64,000 nt of DNA from Parafrigoribacterium_A soli (GTDB lineage Bacteria; Actinomycetota; Actinomycetes; Actinomycetales; Microbacteriaceae): NCBI RefSeq assembly GCF_040227235.1, contig NZ_JBELNZ010000003.1:372001-436000 (forward strand), written 5' to 3'. Below, one piece after another: positions 1 to 8,322 of the stretch (positions are counted from its first letter, which is position 1; every line of letters starts with the position of its first letter). Both the position numbers and the translations under genes were made by a program. A model generated the notes under the pieces. That model was given only the letters and a program-made list of their open reading frames with translations, had not been told where the DNA came from and searched no databases.

Positions 1-1249
1 AACTCCCAGACTCACGACGCGCCTGGCCGATGACGGCTGCGAGCCCAGCCCCGGCCACGGTCTCACCGATGACCGTGACGCCGCTCGGTGCCGCGTACCG
101 CTTCGCCGGCTTGGCCCACTGAACGCGATCGAAGCCGAGCACCTGCTCCGGCTCGATCGTTACGCCGAGCAGGTTCGCGGCATCCGCAGTGGCCTGTTCA
201 GACAAATCTGAGGGAGCGGCAGCCGCGTCATAGGAGAGGCGCAGCACGTGGGTTCCTGACTCGACCCGCGCGGCCAGCCACGGCCACTTCGCCGTGGCAT
301 GAGTGAGAGCCTTCGCCCGGATGCCACGGGCGGCGGGAGCAACGAGAAGTCCAGTGCCCCGCGGTGCGGCATCCAGTCGCGGTGACCGCACGACGAGGGT
401 GGCGAGCACGATGCCCGCCTCGGACTCCTCGGGGTTGCAGGCGAGCACCACGCGATCGGCCTCGATCACTTCGCCGCTCGCGAGCGTCACGCGGTCCGCC
501 TCGATCGCGGTGACCCTCGTGTTGGTGCGCACCTCCACGCCGAGGCGTTCGAGCCGGGCCGCCAGAGCCTCGACGAGCCGGAAGATGCCGCCCTCGATCC
601 CGGCCACCGCTGAGCCCGCGGGAGCCGCGGCGCGGAGCTTCTGAACGGCCTGCGCGAGCGAGACCGTGCTGAGCAGCGCCGCCCGGAGTCCGGGCGCCAC
701 GACGTCGACATCGAGGTCGTCGGGGTGGCGCGAGTGAACGCCAAGCGTGATCGGGGCGACGAGTTTGTCGAGAACGGCCGTGCCCATCCGGGCACGCACG
801 AGACCGCCGAGGGTGCGCTCCTTCGCGCCGCGATACGCGAGCAGGGAGTCGAGTTGCGCGCGAAGGGCCGCGCGCAACCCGACGACGGCGATGACATCCG
901 CCGCCAGCGGAGTGCTCGGGATGCCGAGGAGTCCCGCCTTGGGCAGCGGAACGGCGCCGCCCTCCGCGCGCTGCAGCCACGCTCCGGCGGGGTTCGGCTG
1001 CGCGATCTCGTCTCCGAGGCCGAGGCCGTCGGCGAAGGAGCGCACCATATCCCGCCTGGTCGCGAAGCTCTCCGCGCCCGCGTCCAGTTCGATCCCTGCG
1101 ACGCTGTGCCTGGCCACCTTGCCGCCGAGCACAGCGGATGCCTCCAGCACCGTGACGCGCGCCCCGCCGACTGCGAGATCGCGCGCTGCGGTCAGGCCGC
1201 CGATGCCACCACCGACGATGATGATGCGCGCCGGGCTACTCTCGTCCAC
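1..1249 (-). CDS. hemY: Coproporphyrinogen III / protoporphyrinogen oxidase (HemY family), 3' end missing
   Basis: FAD-dependent oxidase that aromatises the porphyrinogen ring late in haem synthesis; in Actinobacteria HemY-type enzymes usually act on coproporphyrinogen III (CgoX). Seen: 416 codons are present and the C-terminus lies off the left edge. After a GTG start, residues 9-19 read IIIVGGGIGGL, the FAD-binding Rossmann motif, followed by an acidic strand end (VTVLEAS) and a GG-R/K-type segment (LGGKVAR), as in HemY and other flavin amine oxidases. The start overlaps the last 14 bases of hemE, so the two are probably translationally coupled. Substrate choice between copro- and protoporphyrinogen is inferred from the phylum, not read from the sequence. 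Confidence 0.9.
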   Translation of the reverse strand, partial: MDESSPARIIIVGGGIGGLTAARDLAVGGARVTVLEASAVLGGKVARHSVAGIELDAGAESFATRRDMVRSFADGLGLGDEIAQPNPAGAWLQRAEGGAVPLPKAGLLGIPSTPLAADVIAVVGLRAALRAQLDSLLAYRGAKERTLGGLVRARMGTAVLDKLVAPITLGVHSRHPDDLDVDVVAPGLRAALLSTVSLAQAVQKLRAAAPAGSAVAGIEGGIFRLVEALAARLERLGVEVRTNTRVTAIEADRVTLASGEVIEADRVVLACNPEESEAGIVLATLVVRSPRLDAAPRGTGLLVAPAARGIRAKALTHATAKWPWLAARVESGTHVLRLSYDAAAAPSDLSEQATADAANLLGVTIEPEQVLGFDRVQWAKPAKRYAAPSGVTVIGETVAGAGLAAVIGQARRESGS

Positions 1250-2297
1250 CGTGCACCAGCTCGACAATGCGAGTGAGGACGGCCGGATCGGTGTCGGGCG
1301 GAACGCCGTGTCCAAGGTTCAGCACGTGGGAGGGAGCCGTTGCGCCGCTCGCGAGTACCTCGCGAACGTGAGCTTCGAGCACGGGCCACGGGGCCGCGAG
1401 AAGCGCGGGGTTGATGTTGCCCTGCAGGGGCACGGTGCCGCCGAGTCGTCGGTTCGCCTCGGCGAGCGTGATGCGATCGTCCACGCCGATCACATCCGCG
1501 CCGACCGCGTGCATGGATCGCAGAAGCTCGCCCGTGCCGACACCGAAGTGCACGATCGGCACACCCAGGTCGTCGACGGCGGCGATGGCCGCGGCAGAGT
1601 GCGGCGCGACCGCGCGTTCGTAATCGGCCACCGAGAGAGAGCCGACCCAGGAGTCGAACAGCTGCACGGCACTGGCGCCCGCGAGCACCTGCGCACGCAG
1701 GAAGGCACCGCTGACCTGGCCGGCCCAGGCGAGAAGCGCGTTCCAGGTGGCGGGATCGGCGTGCATGAGCGTGCGCGCCTTGAGGTGATCCTTCGACGGT
1801 CCGCCCTCGACGAGATAGGCGGCGAGGGTGAATGGTGCGCCCGCGAAACCTATCAAGGGGGTTACGCCCAGCTCGGCGACCGTGCGTGCCACTCCCTCGG
1901 TGATGGACGCAAGGGCATCCGGCTCGAGCGGGCGCAGGGCGGCGACATCCGCGGCGGTGCGGATCGGGGCGCCGAGCACGGGACCGCGGCCTGGCACGAT
2001 GGTCACGTCGACCCCGGCGAGCTTCAGCGGCACCACGATGTCGCTGAAGAAGATGGCGGCGTCGACACCGTGACGACGCACGGGCTGCAGCGTGATCTCG
2101 CTCGACAACTCCGGATTGAGGCAGGCATCGAGCATCGCGGTCCCGACGCGCAGCTCGCGATATTCGGGCAGCGACCGTCCCGCCTGACGCATGAACCACA
2201 CGGGGGTCACCTCGGGGCGCTCACCCCGATAGGCCCGGATGAGCCGTGAGTCGGTGGTGCGGCCGTCGCTGAGCGGGTGGTTTTCTTGCAGCTTCAC
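1236..2297 (-). CDS. hemE: Uroporphyrinogen decarboxylase
   Basis: Decarboxylates the four acetate side chains of uroporphyrinogen III to give coproporphyrinogen III in the cytoplasm. At 353 residues it has the usual family length. Diagnostic motifs: MRQAGRSLPEYR near residues 36-47, FSDIVVP near 84-90 with the substrate-binding Asp86, and IGFAGAPFTLAAY in the middle. It starts 17 bases from the oppositely oriented hemA, so the two share a very short divergent promoter region, and it overlaps hemY downstream. No rearrangement is seen. Confidence 0.97.
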   Translation of the reverse strand: MKLQENHPLSDGRTTDSRLIRAYRGERPEVTPVWFMRQAGRSLPEYRELRVGTAMLDACLNPELSSEITLQPVRRHGVDAAIFFSDIVVPLKLAGVDVTIVPGRGPVLGAPIRTAADVAALRPLEPDALASITEGVARTVAELGVTPLIGFAGAPFTLAAYLVEGGPSKDHLKARTLMHADPATWNALLAWAGQVSGAFLRAQVLAGASAVQLFDSWVGSLSVADYERAVAPHSAAAIAAVDDLGVPIVHFGVGTGELLRSMHAVGADVIGVDDRITLAEANRRLGGTVPLQGNINPALLAAPWPVLEAHVREVLASGATAPSHVLNLGHGVPPDTDPAVLTRIVELVHGGRE

Positions 2298-2314
2298 GTG
2301 TCTAAGGTTAAGTC

Positions 2315-3583
2315 GTGCTTCTCTGCCTCACCGCCAACCACGAAAATGCAAGCTTCGAACTGCTGGAACAGCTCTCGATCGGTTCGGCCGCCACCGCATC
2401 CGCTCTCACCGCTCGCGATGACGTCGCCGGGGCCGTCGTGCTCGCGACCTGCAACCGCTTCGAGGCGTACCTCGACATCGACGGGGAAGCACTCGTGGCC
2501 CCTGACGCGATCTCGCTGCTGAGTTCGGCGACCGGCGTCGATACGGATGCTCTGCGCGGCTCGCTCACGGTGCTGACCGGCGAACCCGTGGTCGAGCACC
2601 TCTTCGCGGTGTCGGCCGGACTCGAATCCGTCATCGTGGGCGAGGACGAGATCTCGGGTCAGGTGCGGCGCTCGCTCGAACGCGCCCGGCACGACGGCAC
2701 CACATCGTCCAGGCTCGAACTGCTCTTCCAGAACGCGTCTCATACCTCGCGCGGCGTCCGGGCGAACACGCCACTCGGCGGCGCGGGCCGCTCGCTCGTG
2801 CGGCTCGCCCTCGACCTCGCCGCCTCCAGGGTCACCGACTGGAGCACGCAACGCGTGCTCGTCGTCGGCACGGGTCAGTACGCGGGAACAACGATCGCCG
2901 CACTTCGTGACCGCGGCGCCGAGCACATCACGGTGCATTCGCCCTCGGGGCGGGGCGCGGCGTTCGCGCTGCGCCACGGCCTCGATCTCGCAGGCTCGCT
3001 CGCGGAGGCGTTCGCCGAGGCAGACCTCGTGATCACGTGCACCTCGGCCGACACCCCCGTCATCGACCTGGCCACCGTCAGCGGCGCAGCGCCCGGGTAT
3101 CGCCTCGTCATCGACCTGGGCCTGCCGCGCAACGTCGATCCGAACGTCGTCGAGTTCGACGGCATCGAGCTTCTCGACCTCGAGACGGTGCAGTTGCACG
3201 CTCCACTCGAGGAACTGACGGCATCGGAGGATGCGAGGGCACTGGTCGGTCAGGCGGCGGCGGAGTTCGCGGCGCTCGAGGCGGAACAGCGGATGTCGCC
3301 GGCGATCGTTGCACTGCGGGCGCACGTGTTCGGCGTGCTCGAGACGGAGATCGCCCGGGCGCGGAGGCGCGGAGACGCGGATGGCAGCACCGAGTCTGCG
3401 CTGCGCCACCTCGCCGGCGTGCTGCTGCACTCGCCCGCGGAACGGGCGCGGCAGCTCGCGCGCGCGGGCCGGGGACAGGAATTCGTCGACGGCCTCGAGG
3501 CGGTCTTCGGCATCCCCGCGGAGATCGACGTTGACGCGCCGAGGGCGGATGCGCGGTCGGGCGACAACGCCGCCACCGCCTGA
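2315..3583 (+). CDS. hemA: Glutamyl-tRNA reductase
   Basis: Reduces glutamyl-tRNA(Glu) to glutamate-1-semialdehyde, the first committed step of C5-pathway tetrapyrrole synthesis. At 422 residues, with a GTG start. Seen: the catalytic cysteine motif ATCNRFEAY (Cys46), the segment GEDEISGQVR, and the NADPH-binding strand VLVVGTGQYAG around residues 193-203. It is divergent from hemE with only 17 bases between starts and has no Shine-Dalgarno sequence in that gap, so it is probably translated from a leaderless or nearly leaderless mRNA (inference). The last 40 residues are rich in Ala, Arg and Asp and low in complexity. Confidence 0.97.
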   Translation: MLLCLTANHENASFELLEQLSIGSAATASALTARDDVAGAVVLATCNRFEAYLDIDGEALVAPDAISLLSSATGVDTDALRGSLTVLTGEPVVEHLFAVSAGLESVIVGEDEISGQVRRSLERARHDGTTSSRLELLFQNASHTSRGVRANTPLGGAGRSLVRLALDLAASRVTDWSTQRVLVVGTGQYAGTTIAALRDRGAEHITVHSPSGRGAAFALRHGLDLAGSLAEAFAEADLVITCTSADTPVIDLATVSGAAPGYRLVIDLGLPRNVDPNVVEFDGIELLDLETVQLHAPLEELTASEDARALVGQAAAEFAALEAEQRMSPAIVALRAHVFGVLETEIARARRRGDADGSTESALRHLAGVLLHSPAERARQLARAGRGQEFVDGLEAVFGIPAEIDVDAPRADARSGDNAATA

Positions 3584-3782
3584 GCCTTGCACCGCTGCGG
3601 CGCCTGGTGCTCGTGGTGCCAGACCCGCGCTGGAAAACGGGCACAATCGATGCTAAGTTGAGCGACACGGGGAAGGAAGTACACGCGTTCAGAGAAGTCT
3701 GTTCGTTATACTTCTGCTTTTTTGTTTGAGCAGCTTGCGACGGTGACGTTCGCTTCTGCTTTTTGATCTTGGGGGAGATCAC

Positions 3783-5609
3783 GTGGGGGATTCACGCAAG
3801 TACGCGCAATTTATGAGGCCTGCGCTTTCGATATCCATCGTTGCGCTGCTCTTGGTGACCTTCGGGGTGCTCTGGACCCAATCACCGTCGCGGGCTGAGA
3901 TGCAGCCCTCCGCAAAGACGGCCATCGTCACGCCGTCCGGGATCACCGTCTCGCGAATTGCCGGCGCGTCGCGCTACGACGTCTCCAACGCCATCGCGTT
4001 GGCCGGGTTCCCCTCGCACGCAGACACTGTTTTCGTGACGACAGGAACGAACTACCCGGACGCGCTCAGCGCCGCACCGGCCGCGATCGCAGCCCACGCA
4101 CCCCTGCTCCTGACGACGCCCGACCAACTGTTGCCCTCCGTCGCAAAGGCGATAGCCGCGCTGACCCCGAACACGATCGTGATGGTCGGCGGCGGCGCCT
4201 CGCTCTCTCCGGCGGTGGAACGATCGCTCAAAACCTTGGCGCGTTCCGTCGTCAGGATCGCCGGAAGCGACCGCTACAACACCTCGCATATGGTCGCGGA
4301 CTACGCGTTCGGCCGCAGCGGTGCGAGTACCGCCTACGTCGCTACGGGCACGAACTTCCCGGATGCGCTCTCCGCCGGGTCCGCCGCGGGCTCGGCGGGC
4401 GCTCCCGTCATCCTCGTCAACGGTCCCGCGCCCCAGATCAGCGCTCAAACATCCACGCTGATCTCCAGCCTCGGAGTCTCCAGCGTGAAGATCGCCGGGG
4501 GACCTGCGTCCGTCTCGAACGGCGTCCAAAGCTCGCTGACCCGCCAGGCGAGCACAACCCGCCTATCGGGGGCGGACCGATTCAGCACGGGTGCCGCGAT
4601 CAACAGCGATGCTTACAGCACCAGTACCACCGCGTATCTTGCCAGCGGATATAACTTCCCAGACGCGCTTGCCGGTTCGACGCTCGCGGGGATCTCGAAT
4701 GCTCCGCTGTTCATCGTGCCCCCGCAATGCGTGCCTCAGAACATTCTTGACGAGCTGAAGTCTCTGGCGGTACAGAAGGTCGTCGTTCTCGGCGGAACGT
4801 CTGCGCTCAGCCCCGCGGTCGAGAGTCTCGTCTCGTGCACGCCGCCGCCGCCGAGCAGCTCCATGCCGCCGAGCAGCTCCATCCCGGCGAGCAGCTCCAT
4901 GCCGGTCGGTAATCTCCCCGGGTGGAGACAGGTCGGGGCTCAGGACTTCACCGCCACGGCGGCGACCGGCCAGATCGGCAACGTCTACGGAACGGCCGTG
5001 CGCGGCTACTCCGGTCTCCTGGATACATCCAAGAATGGAACCTACAACCCGGATTCGGTTCTCTCCGTGTCGAATGGCATCCTGGACTTCTACCTGCACA
5101 CCGCATCCGGCCGGCCCCAGGTGGCGGCGGCCGTGCCCTTCGGTTACTCGGGCCAGACGTATGGTCGCTACTCCATCAGGTTCCGCTCCGACTCCCTGCC
5201 CGGCTACAAGATCGCGTTCCTCCTGTGGCCTAGCAGCGACAACTGGAACGAGGGTGAGATCGACTGGCCAGAGGGTGACCTGAATGGCAAGATGAGCCCC
5301 GCATCAGCGATCAAGGGCTCGTACACGAGCACGAGCGGCATGGCGTTCGACGCCGTGAGCCCCAGAAGTTGGTCCGCGACTGACTCCTCGAACTGGCACA
5401 TCGCGACGACAGAGTGGACTCCGGGTAGCGTCAAGTGGTACTGGGACGGCGTCCTGGTCTCGCAGACAAGTAACCGGGCCGGAGTTCCCAACACGAATTT
5501 CCGATGGACGCTGCAGGCAGAGACCCAGATCGGCGCACCTGCGCCCGCACCGAGCGTTGCTGGTCACCTGCAGGTAGATTGGGCAGTGCAGTACGCTTAC
5601 GCACCCTGA
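3783..5609 (+). CDS. Secreted CWB2-repeat protein fused to a GH16 glycosidase domain
   Basis: 608 residues. A hydrophobic segment (residues 13-31) acts as signal peptide or anchor. Three cell-wall-binding type 2 repeats follow, recognisable by R-[IL]-[AS]-G-x-x-R-[YF] near residues 58, 159 and 261, each with an NFPDALS/NYPDALS-type motif after it. A short linker of repeated PPSSSM units (about 352-372) leads to a GH16 domain (373-608). The GH16 catalytic motif ExDxxE is intact as EIDWPE (Glu492, Asp494, Glu497), so an active endo-beta-glycanase held on the wall is likely. GTG start with GGGGGAG just upstream. The upstream 200 bases are AT-richer, with a TATACT -10-like hexamer at 3707-3712. 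Substrate is unknown; the neighbouring polysaccharide genes suggest the cell's own exopolysaccharide. Confidence 0.9.
   Translation: MGDSRKYAQFMRPALSISIVALLLVTFGVLWTQSPSRAEMQPSAKTAIVTPSGITVSRIAGASRYDVSNAIALAGFPSHADTVFVTTGTNYPDALSAAPAAIAAHAPLLLTTPDQLLPSVAKAIAALTPNTIVMVGGGASLSPAVERSLKTLARSVVRIAGSDRYNTSHMVADYAFGRSGASTAYVATGTNFPDALSAGSAAGSAGAPVILVNGPAPQISAQTSTLISSLGVSSVKIAGGPASVSNGVQSSLTRQASTTRLSGADRFSTGAAINSDAYSTSTTAYLASGYNFPDALAGSTLAGISNAPLFIVPPQCVPQNILDELKSLAVQKVVVLGGTSALSPAVESLVSCTPPPPSSSMPPSSSIPASSSMPVGNLPGWRQVGAQDFTATAATGQIGNVYGTAVRGYSGLLDTSKNGTYNPDSVLSVSNGILDFYLHTASGRPQVAAAVPFGYSGQTYGRYSIRFRSDSLPGYKIAFLLWPSSDNWNEGEIDWPEGDLNGKMSPASAIKGSYTSTSGMAFDAVSPRSWSATDSSNWHIATTEWTPGSVKWYWDGVLVSQTSNRAGVPNTNFRWTLQAETQIGAPAPAPSVAGHLQVDWAVQYAYAP
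4849..4905 (+). repeat. Three tandem 18-bp units encoding a PPSSSM linker
   Basis: Three near-identical 18-bp units built on gagcagctccat encode PSSSM-PPSSSI-PASSSM between the CWB2 and GH16 domains. This is a flexible linker repeat that could vary in copy number between strains. Confidence 0.75.
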
Positions 5610-5800
5610 TCTCTGTCCATCCGCGACGATGGGCCTTCACACCAATGACTGCACCATCACGACTAGGGGATAGGGCCGCTAATTGAGACACAATTCTTGG
5701 GCCGCCCGGGGCACCGAGAAGGCATCGGAATTCGCGGATCGCTTCGTGTCCGGTCGCTCGCCGCTGTGTGACTCGCTGGCCGTCTTCTCTCGAGCACGCG

Positions 5801-6697
5801 ATGTCGGCTGAGCCCAAGAGAACACGAGGCGATACCTGGCGTCAGCGACTGGTCAGGGTACTGATCGCGGTATTCGCCGTCGCCGCCGTCGTGAGCGCGG
5901 TGTTCATCAGTTCTCCCCCGCCGACCCCGGAGAAGGTGATTATCGCCACGCCCCTTCCTACGCCCACGAGCACGGCGAAAGCACTGGGACTGGTTCCCAG
6001 CGTCGATGCAGGAACACCGGCGACCTCCATGAAAAAGCTCGCGTTCTCCGACGAATTCAACGGGCCCACCCTCGATGTGACGAAGTGGAACACCGGTCGC
6101 TACTCCAAGACGACAAAGCGAGATGCGCCTTTCAATCCCAACTTCGAGGGCGCGTACTACGCCAGCTCCCAGGTCTCGCAATCGGACGGAAGCGTCATTC
6201 TGACCGCTGAACCATCGAAGGCGACGGTCAACGGGAAAAAGTACTACTACGCATCCGGCCTCATCCAGTCCGAGAACCACTTTTACCTGACCCCTGGCAC
6301 CTACGTCGAAACGCGTGCCAAGGTCGCCACCTGTGATGGGTGTTGGGGCGCCTTTTGGGCTCAGCCCTCAAAGCGATGGCCGCCAGAACTGGACATATTC
6401 GAGTTCTTCCAACCCAAAACTCGGCCAGAGTTCAATTTCCACTTTCCGGACGGCGGCGAGGTAATTCCCTCACCGTATGGTGAGCCGAACTTTTCTTACC
6501 TGGATCAGTACCACGTGTATGGGCTGTACTGGGATGGCGTTGAGGCCACTCCCTACCTCGACGGCAAGCCGTACGCCTCGTACCCCGCGAAGACCAACAT
6601 TCCGATGTACCTGCTCTTCAACCTCGCGGTCTTCGACGGGCACTCTCCCGCGCCCGGCTCAACAATGGCGATCGACTGGGTCAGGGTCTGGCGCTAA
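5801..6697 (+). CDS. Membrane-anchored or secreted GH16 family glycoside hydrolase
   Basis: 298 residues from the ATG at 5801; an in-frame GTG at 5768 would add 11 residues but has no better ribosome binding site. An N-terminal basic stretch and one hydrophobic helix (about residues 16-36) are followed by a Pro/Thr linker and a GH16 fold beginning LAFSDEFNGP. The catalytic motif is intact: ELDIFE (Glu196, Asp198, Glu201). GH16 enzymes cut beta-1,3/1,4-glucans, galactans and related polymers with retention of configuration. It lies beside a second GH16 protein and a glycosyltransferase/flippase group, an arrangement known for glycanases that trim an exported polysaccharide, such as ExoK/ExsH for succinoglycan. 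That role is inferred here. Confidence 0.88.
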   Translation: MSAEPKRTRGDTWRQRLVRVLIAVFAVAAVVSAVFISSPPPTPEKVIIATPLPTPTSTAKALGLVPSVDAGTPATSMKKLAFSDEFNGPTLDVTKWNTGRYSKTTKRDAPFNPNFEGAYYASSQVSQSDGSVILTAEPSKATVNGKKYYYASGLIQSENHFYLTPGTYVETRAKVATCDGCWGAFWAQPSKRWPPELDIFEFFQPKTRPEFNFHFPDGGEVIPSPYGEPNFSYLDQYHVYGLYWDGVEATPYLDGKPYASYPAKTNIPMYLLFNLAVFDGHSPAPGSTMAIDWVRVWR

Positions 6698-7029
6698 GGG
6701 TCCTGCCGTCATTCCGTGCGGCGCTTGGCACGGTGCACGTCGATACCCTATGTTTTACCTGTGTACCCACTTTAGGGGGCAGCCAGTGTTGTTTCAGCGT
6801 TCCTCAAGAAAGGTAAAGCCGCTCTCCTAGTTGACGTTTGATTCCGCCTCTTGTTGGTGCCATCACATTTTCTCCCCAGGTTCGCCTGTGTTCATCTCCC
6901 GGCGAGTAGCACAGGCACAAGTTCTCACGCGGCCTACAGCAGGTTCGGGTCGTGGCTGGGTGAGACGGCGGCCCTCCTCCGAATGGGTATCGGTCGAGGG
7001 TCGCCATTTTCTTTCCGAACAAGCTCGAC
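6698..7029. other. 332-bp convergent intergenic region
   Basis: Lies between the 3' ends of the GH16 gene and the minus-strand glycosyltransferase. No convincing gene. It holds the sequence TACCCACTTTAGGGGG at 6764-6779, which resembles sites near 16862 and 36693, followed by a GTG (6786) that opens only a 14-codon frame. I see no clear intrinsic terminator. Confidence 0.5.
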
Positions 7030-8175
7030 TCACACCGGCGCGACGTTTGCCCGTTCGATTTCGTCGATGTACTCGTCCGCAGCGGTCTTCCATGACCGCT
7101 CCTCCGCGGACCCGCTCTCTGGGCGGCCTTCCGCGGACGTGGCGGCGCGCAGTAGTCGGACCACTTCCTTTGCGATCTGCTCTGCCCCTCCCGTCACAGT
7201 GAGCGACGCCTGACCTTCCACCTCTCGGGCTGCCGTGGCGGTGGCCACAACCGGAATGCCGGAGGCGAGCGCTTCCCGAACCGAGTTGCGAACGCCGAGT
7301 CCCTCGCGGTCCGGGAACACGGCAACGTCGGCGGCGTCAAAGATGTCTGCCATGTTGGGAACATTGGCCAGGACTTCGACCTGGCTTCCCTGCAGCTCAG
7401 TGACTGAGCGGTCAGGCTGTCTTCCCGCGATCACAAATCGCGTCGCGGGAAGGTCCCTCCATATGAGAGGAGCAATCTCTTTCACGAGAATGCGGGCGCT
7501 CTCAATATTGGGCGCGTAGTTGAGGCTACCGGTGAAGCACACAGCGGGCGGGCCATCCTGACGCGGCGCGCGCTCTGCGCGCTCCACACCGTTCGAGATT
7601 GCCCTCACCGGTCGGCCGAGCCGCGCCGACCACCGAGCAGCATCTTCGCGCCCGACGGTGAGCAGGCGCGCTCTCACAGGAATCGAGCGTTCCAGAGCAA
7701 GCACGCGACGGGCTTTGAATCGTCGGTAGTAGCCCAACAGACCCGGGCTCAGCTGCGCTTCCATCTCCATGCGCATCGACCACGGGTCAACCACCTGCAA
7801 CACCAAGGGTCCCTGCACATCCCTGGCCAGGAAGGGAACGTGCTGACCGTGAAGGAAGGTTACGTCGTTCTCCGCGGACAACTCCCGAACGCACCGCCGC
7901 ACCTCCGCTGCCGAACGCTCCTCGGCACTGACTTGCAACCGCGAGAAGAGGGATCGAGCCAGAGCGACCGCGTGATTTCTGGTGGCGAATGTGATGACGC
8001 GCTCGCATCGTTCGACTATCTCTGGCGGAATGCCATGGGTCGCTCCCACCACCACGAGGACGATGGACATGTGATGCGGCAGTGCCCTGATAATCTCGAA
8101 TGAGATCATTGAGCTGCCATCGCCCAACTCTGGATCCCTGCTCGGTACGCCATCGGTGACCATAAGGAGTCTCAC
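7030..8175 (-). CDS. GT4-type glycosyltransferase
   Basis: 381 residues, GTG start. The GT-B fold is indicated by an N-terminal strand RLLMVTDGVP, a mid-protein hinge with VCFTGSLNYAPN (start of the second Rossmann domain) and a C-terminal block VFPDREGLGVRNSVREALASGIPVV, cut here only in quotation, with the E-x7-E-like donor-binding pattern of GT4 retaining enzymes. It probably adds a sugar to a lipid-linked exopolysaccharide intermediate at the cytoplasmic face. It is transcribed divergently from the flippase with 147 bases between them, which include a perfect 8-bp-arm palindrome. Donor and acceptor cannot be read from the sequence. Confidence 0.85.
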   Translation of the reverse strand: MRLLMVTDGVPSRDPELGDGSSMISFEIIRALPHHMSIVLVVVGATHGIPPEIVERCERVITFATRNHAVALARSLFSRLQVSAEERSAAEVRRCVRELSAENDVTFLHGQHVPFLARDVQGPLVLQVVDPWSMRMEMEAQLSPGLLGYYRRFKARRVLALERSIPVRARLLTVGREDAARWSARLGRPVRAISNGVERAERAPRQDGPPAVCFTGSLNYAPNIESARILVKEIAPLIWRDLPATRFVIAGRQPDRSVTELQGSQVEVLANVPNMADIFDAADVAVFPDREGLGVRNSVREALASGIPVVATATAAREVEGQASLTVTGGAEQIAKEVVRLLRAATSAEGRPESGSAEERSWKTAADEYIDEIERANVAPV

Positions 8176-8232
8176 GGTCCGATGCTACCGTGCCCTGGAG
8201 ACGGCGAATCCTGGCCCACGGAACGGGCAGAT

Positions 8233-8252
8233 GGCGTCGTATCGACGACGCC
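8233..8252. promoter_or_regulatory. 20-bp palindrome between divergent polysaccharide genes
   Basis: GGCGTCGT-ATCG-ACGACGCC is a perfect inverted repeat with 8-bp arms, midway between the starts of the GT4 gene and the flippase. It may be an operator serving both promoters or a short hairpin; no regulator is encoded next to it. Confidence 0.4.
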
Positions 8253-8322
8253 CGCGTTACTCACACAAGGCGGTCGCGCGCGGCGTGCTGTCTATCGAAA
8301 TGCACACCGTCAATAGATACCT

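Noticed and set aside
747..2249. 500-codon plus-strand open frame across hemY/hemE
   Set aside because: It is antisense to two certain enzymes, is Arg/Gly-rich low-complexity, and arises because high-GC genes leave antisense frames open.
2294..3646. 450-codon minus-strand frame antisense to hemA
   Set aside because: Shadow of hemA in an opposite frame; hemA has clear catalytic motifs.
3707..3712. TATACT as a sure promoter of the CWB2-GH16 gene
   Set aside because: The hexamer is a good -10 but no matching -35 is found at 16-18 bases, so it is mentioned only as a possibility.
6831..7213. Plus-strand frames of about 120 codons overlapping the end of the GT4 gene
   Set aside because: Antisense shadows of the GT4 C-terminus without motif or start signal.
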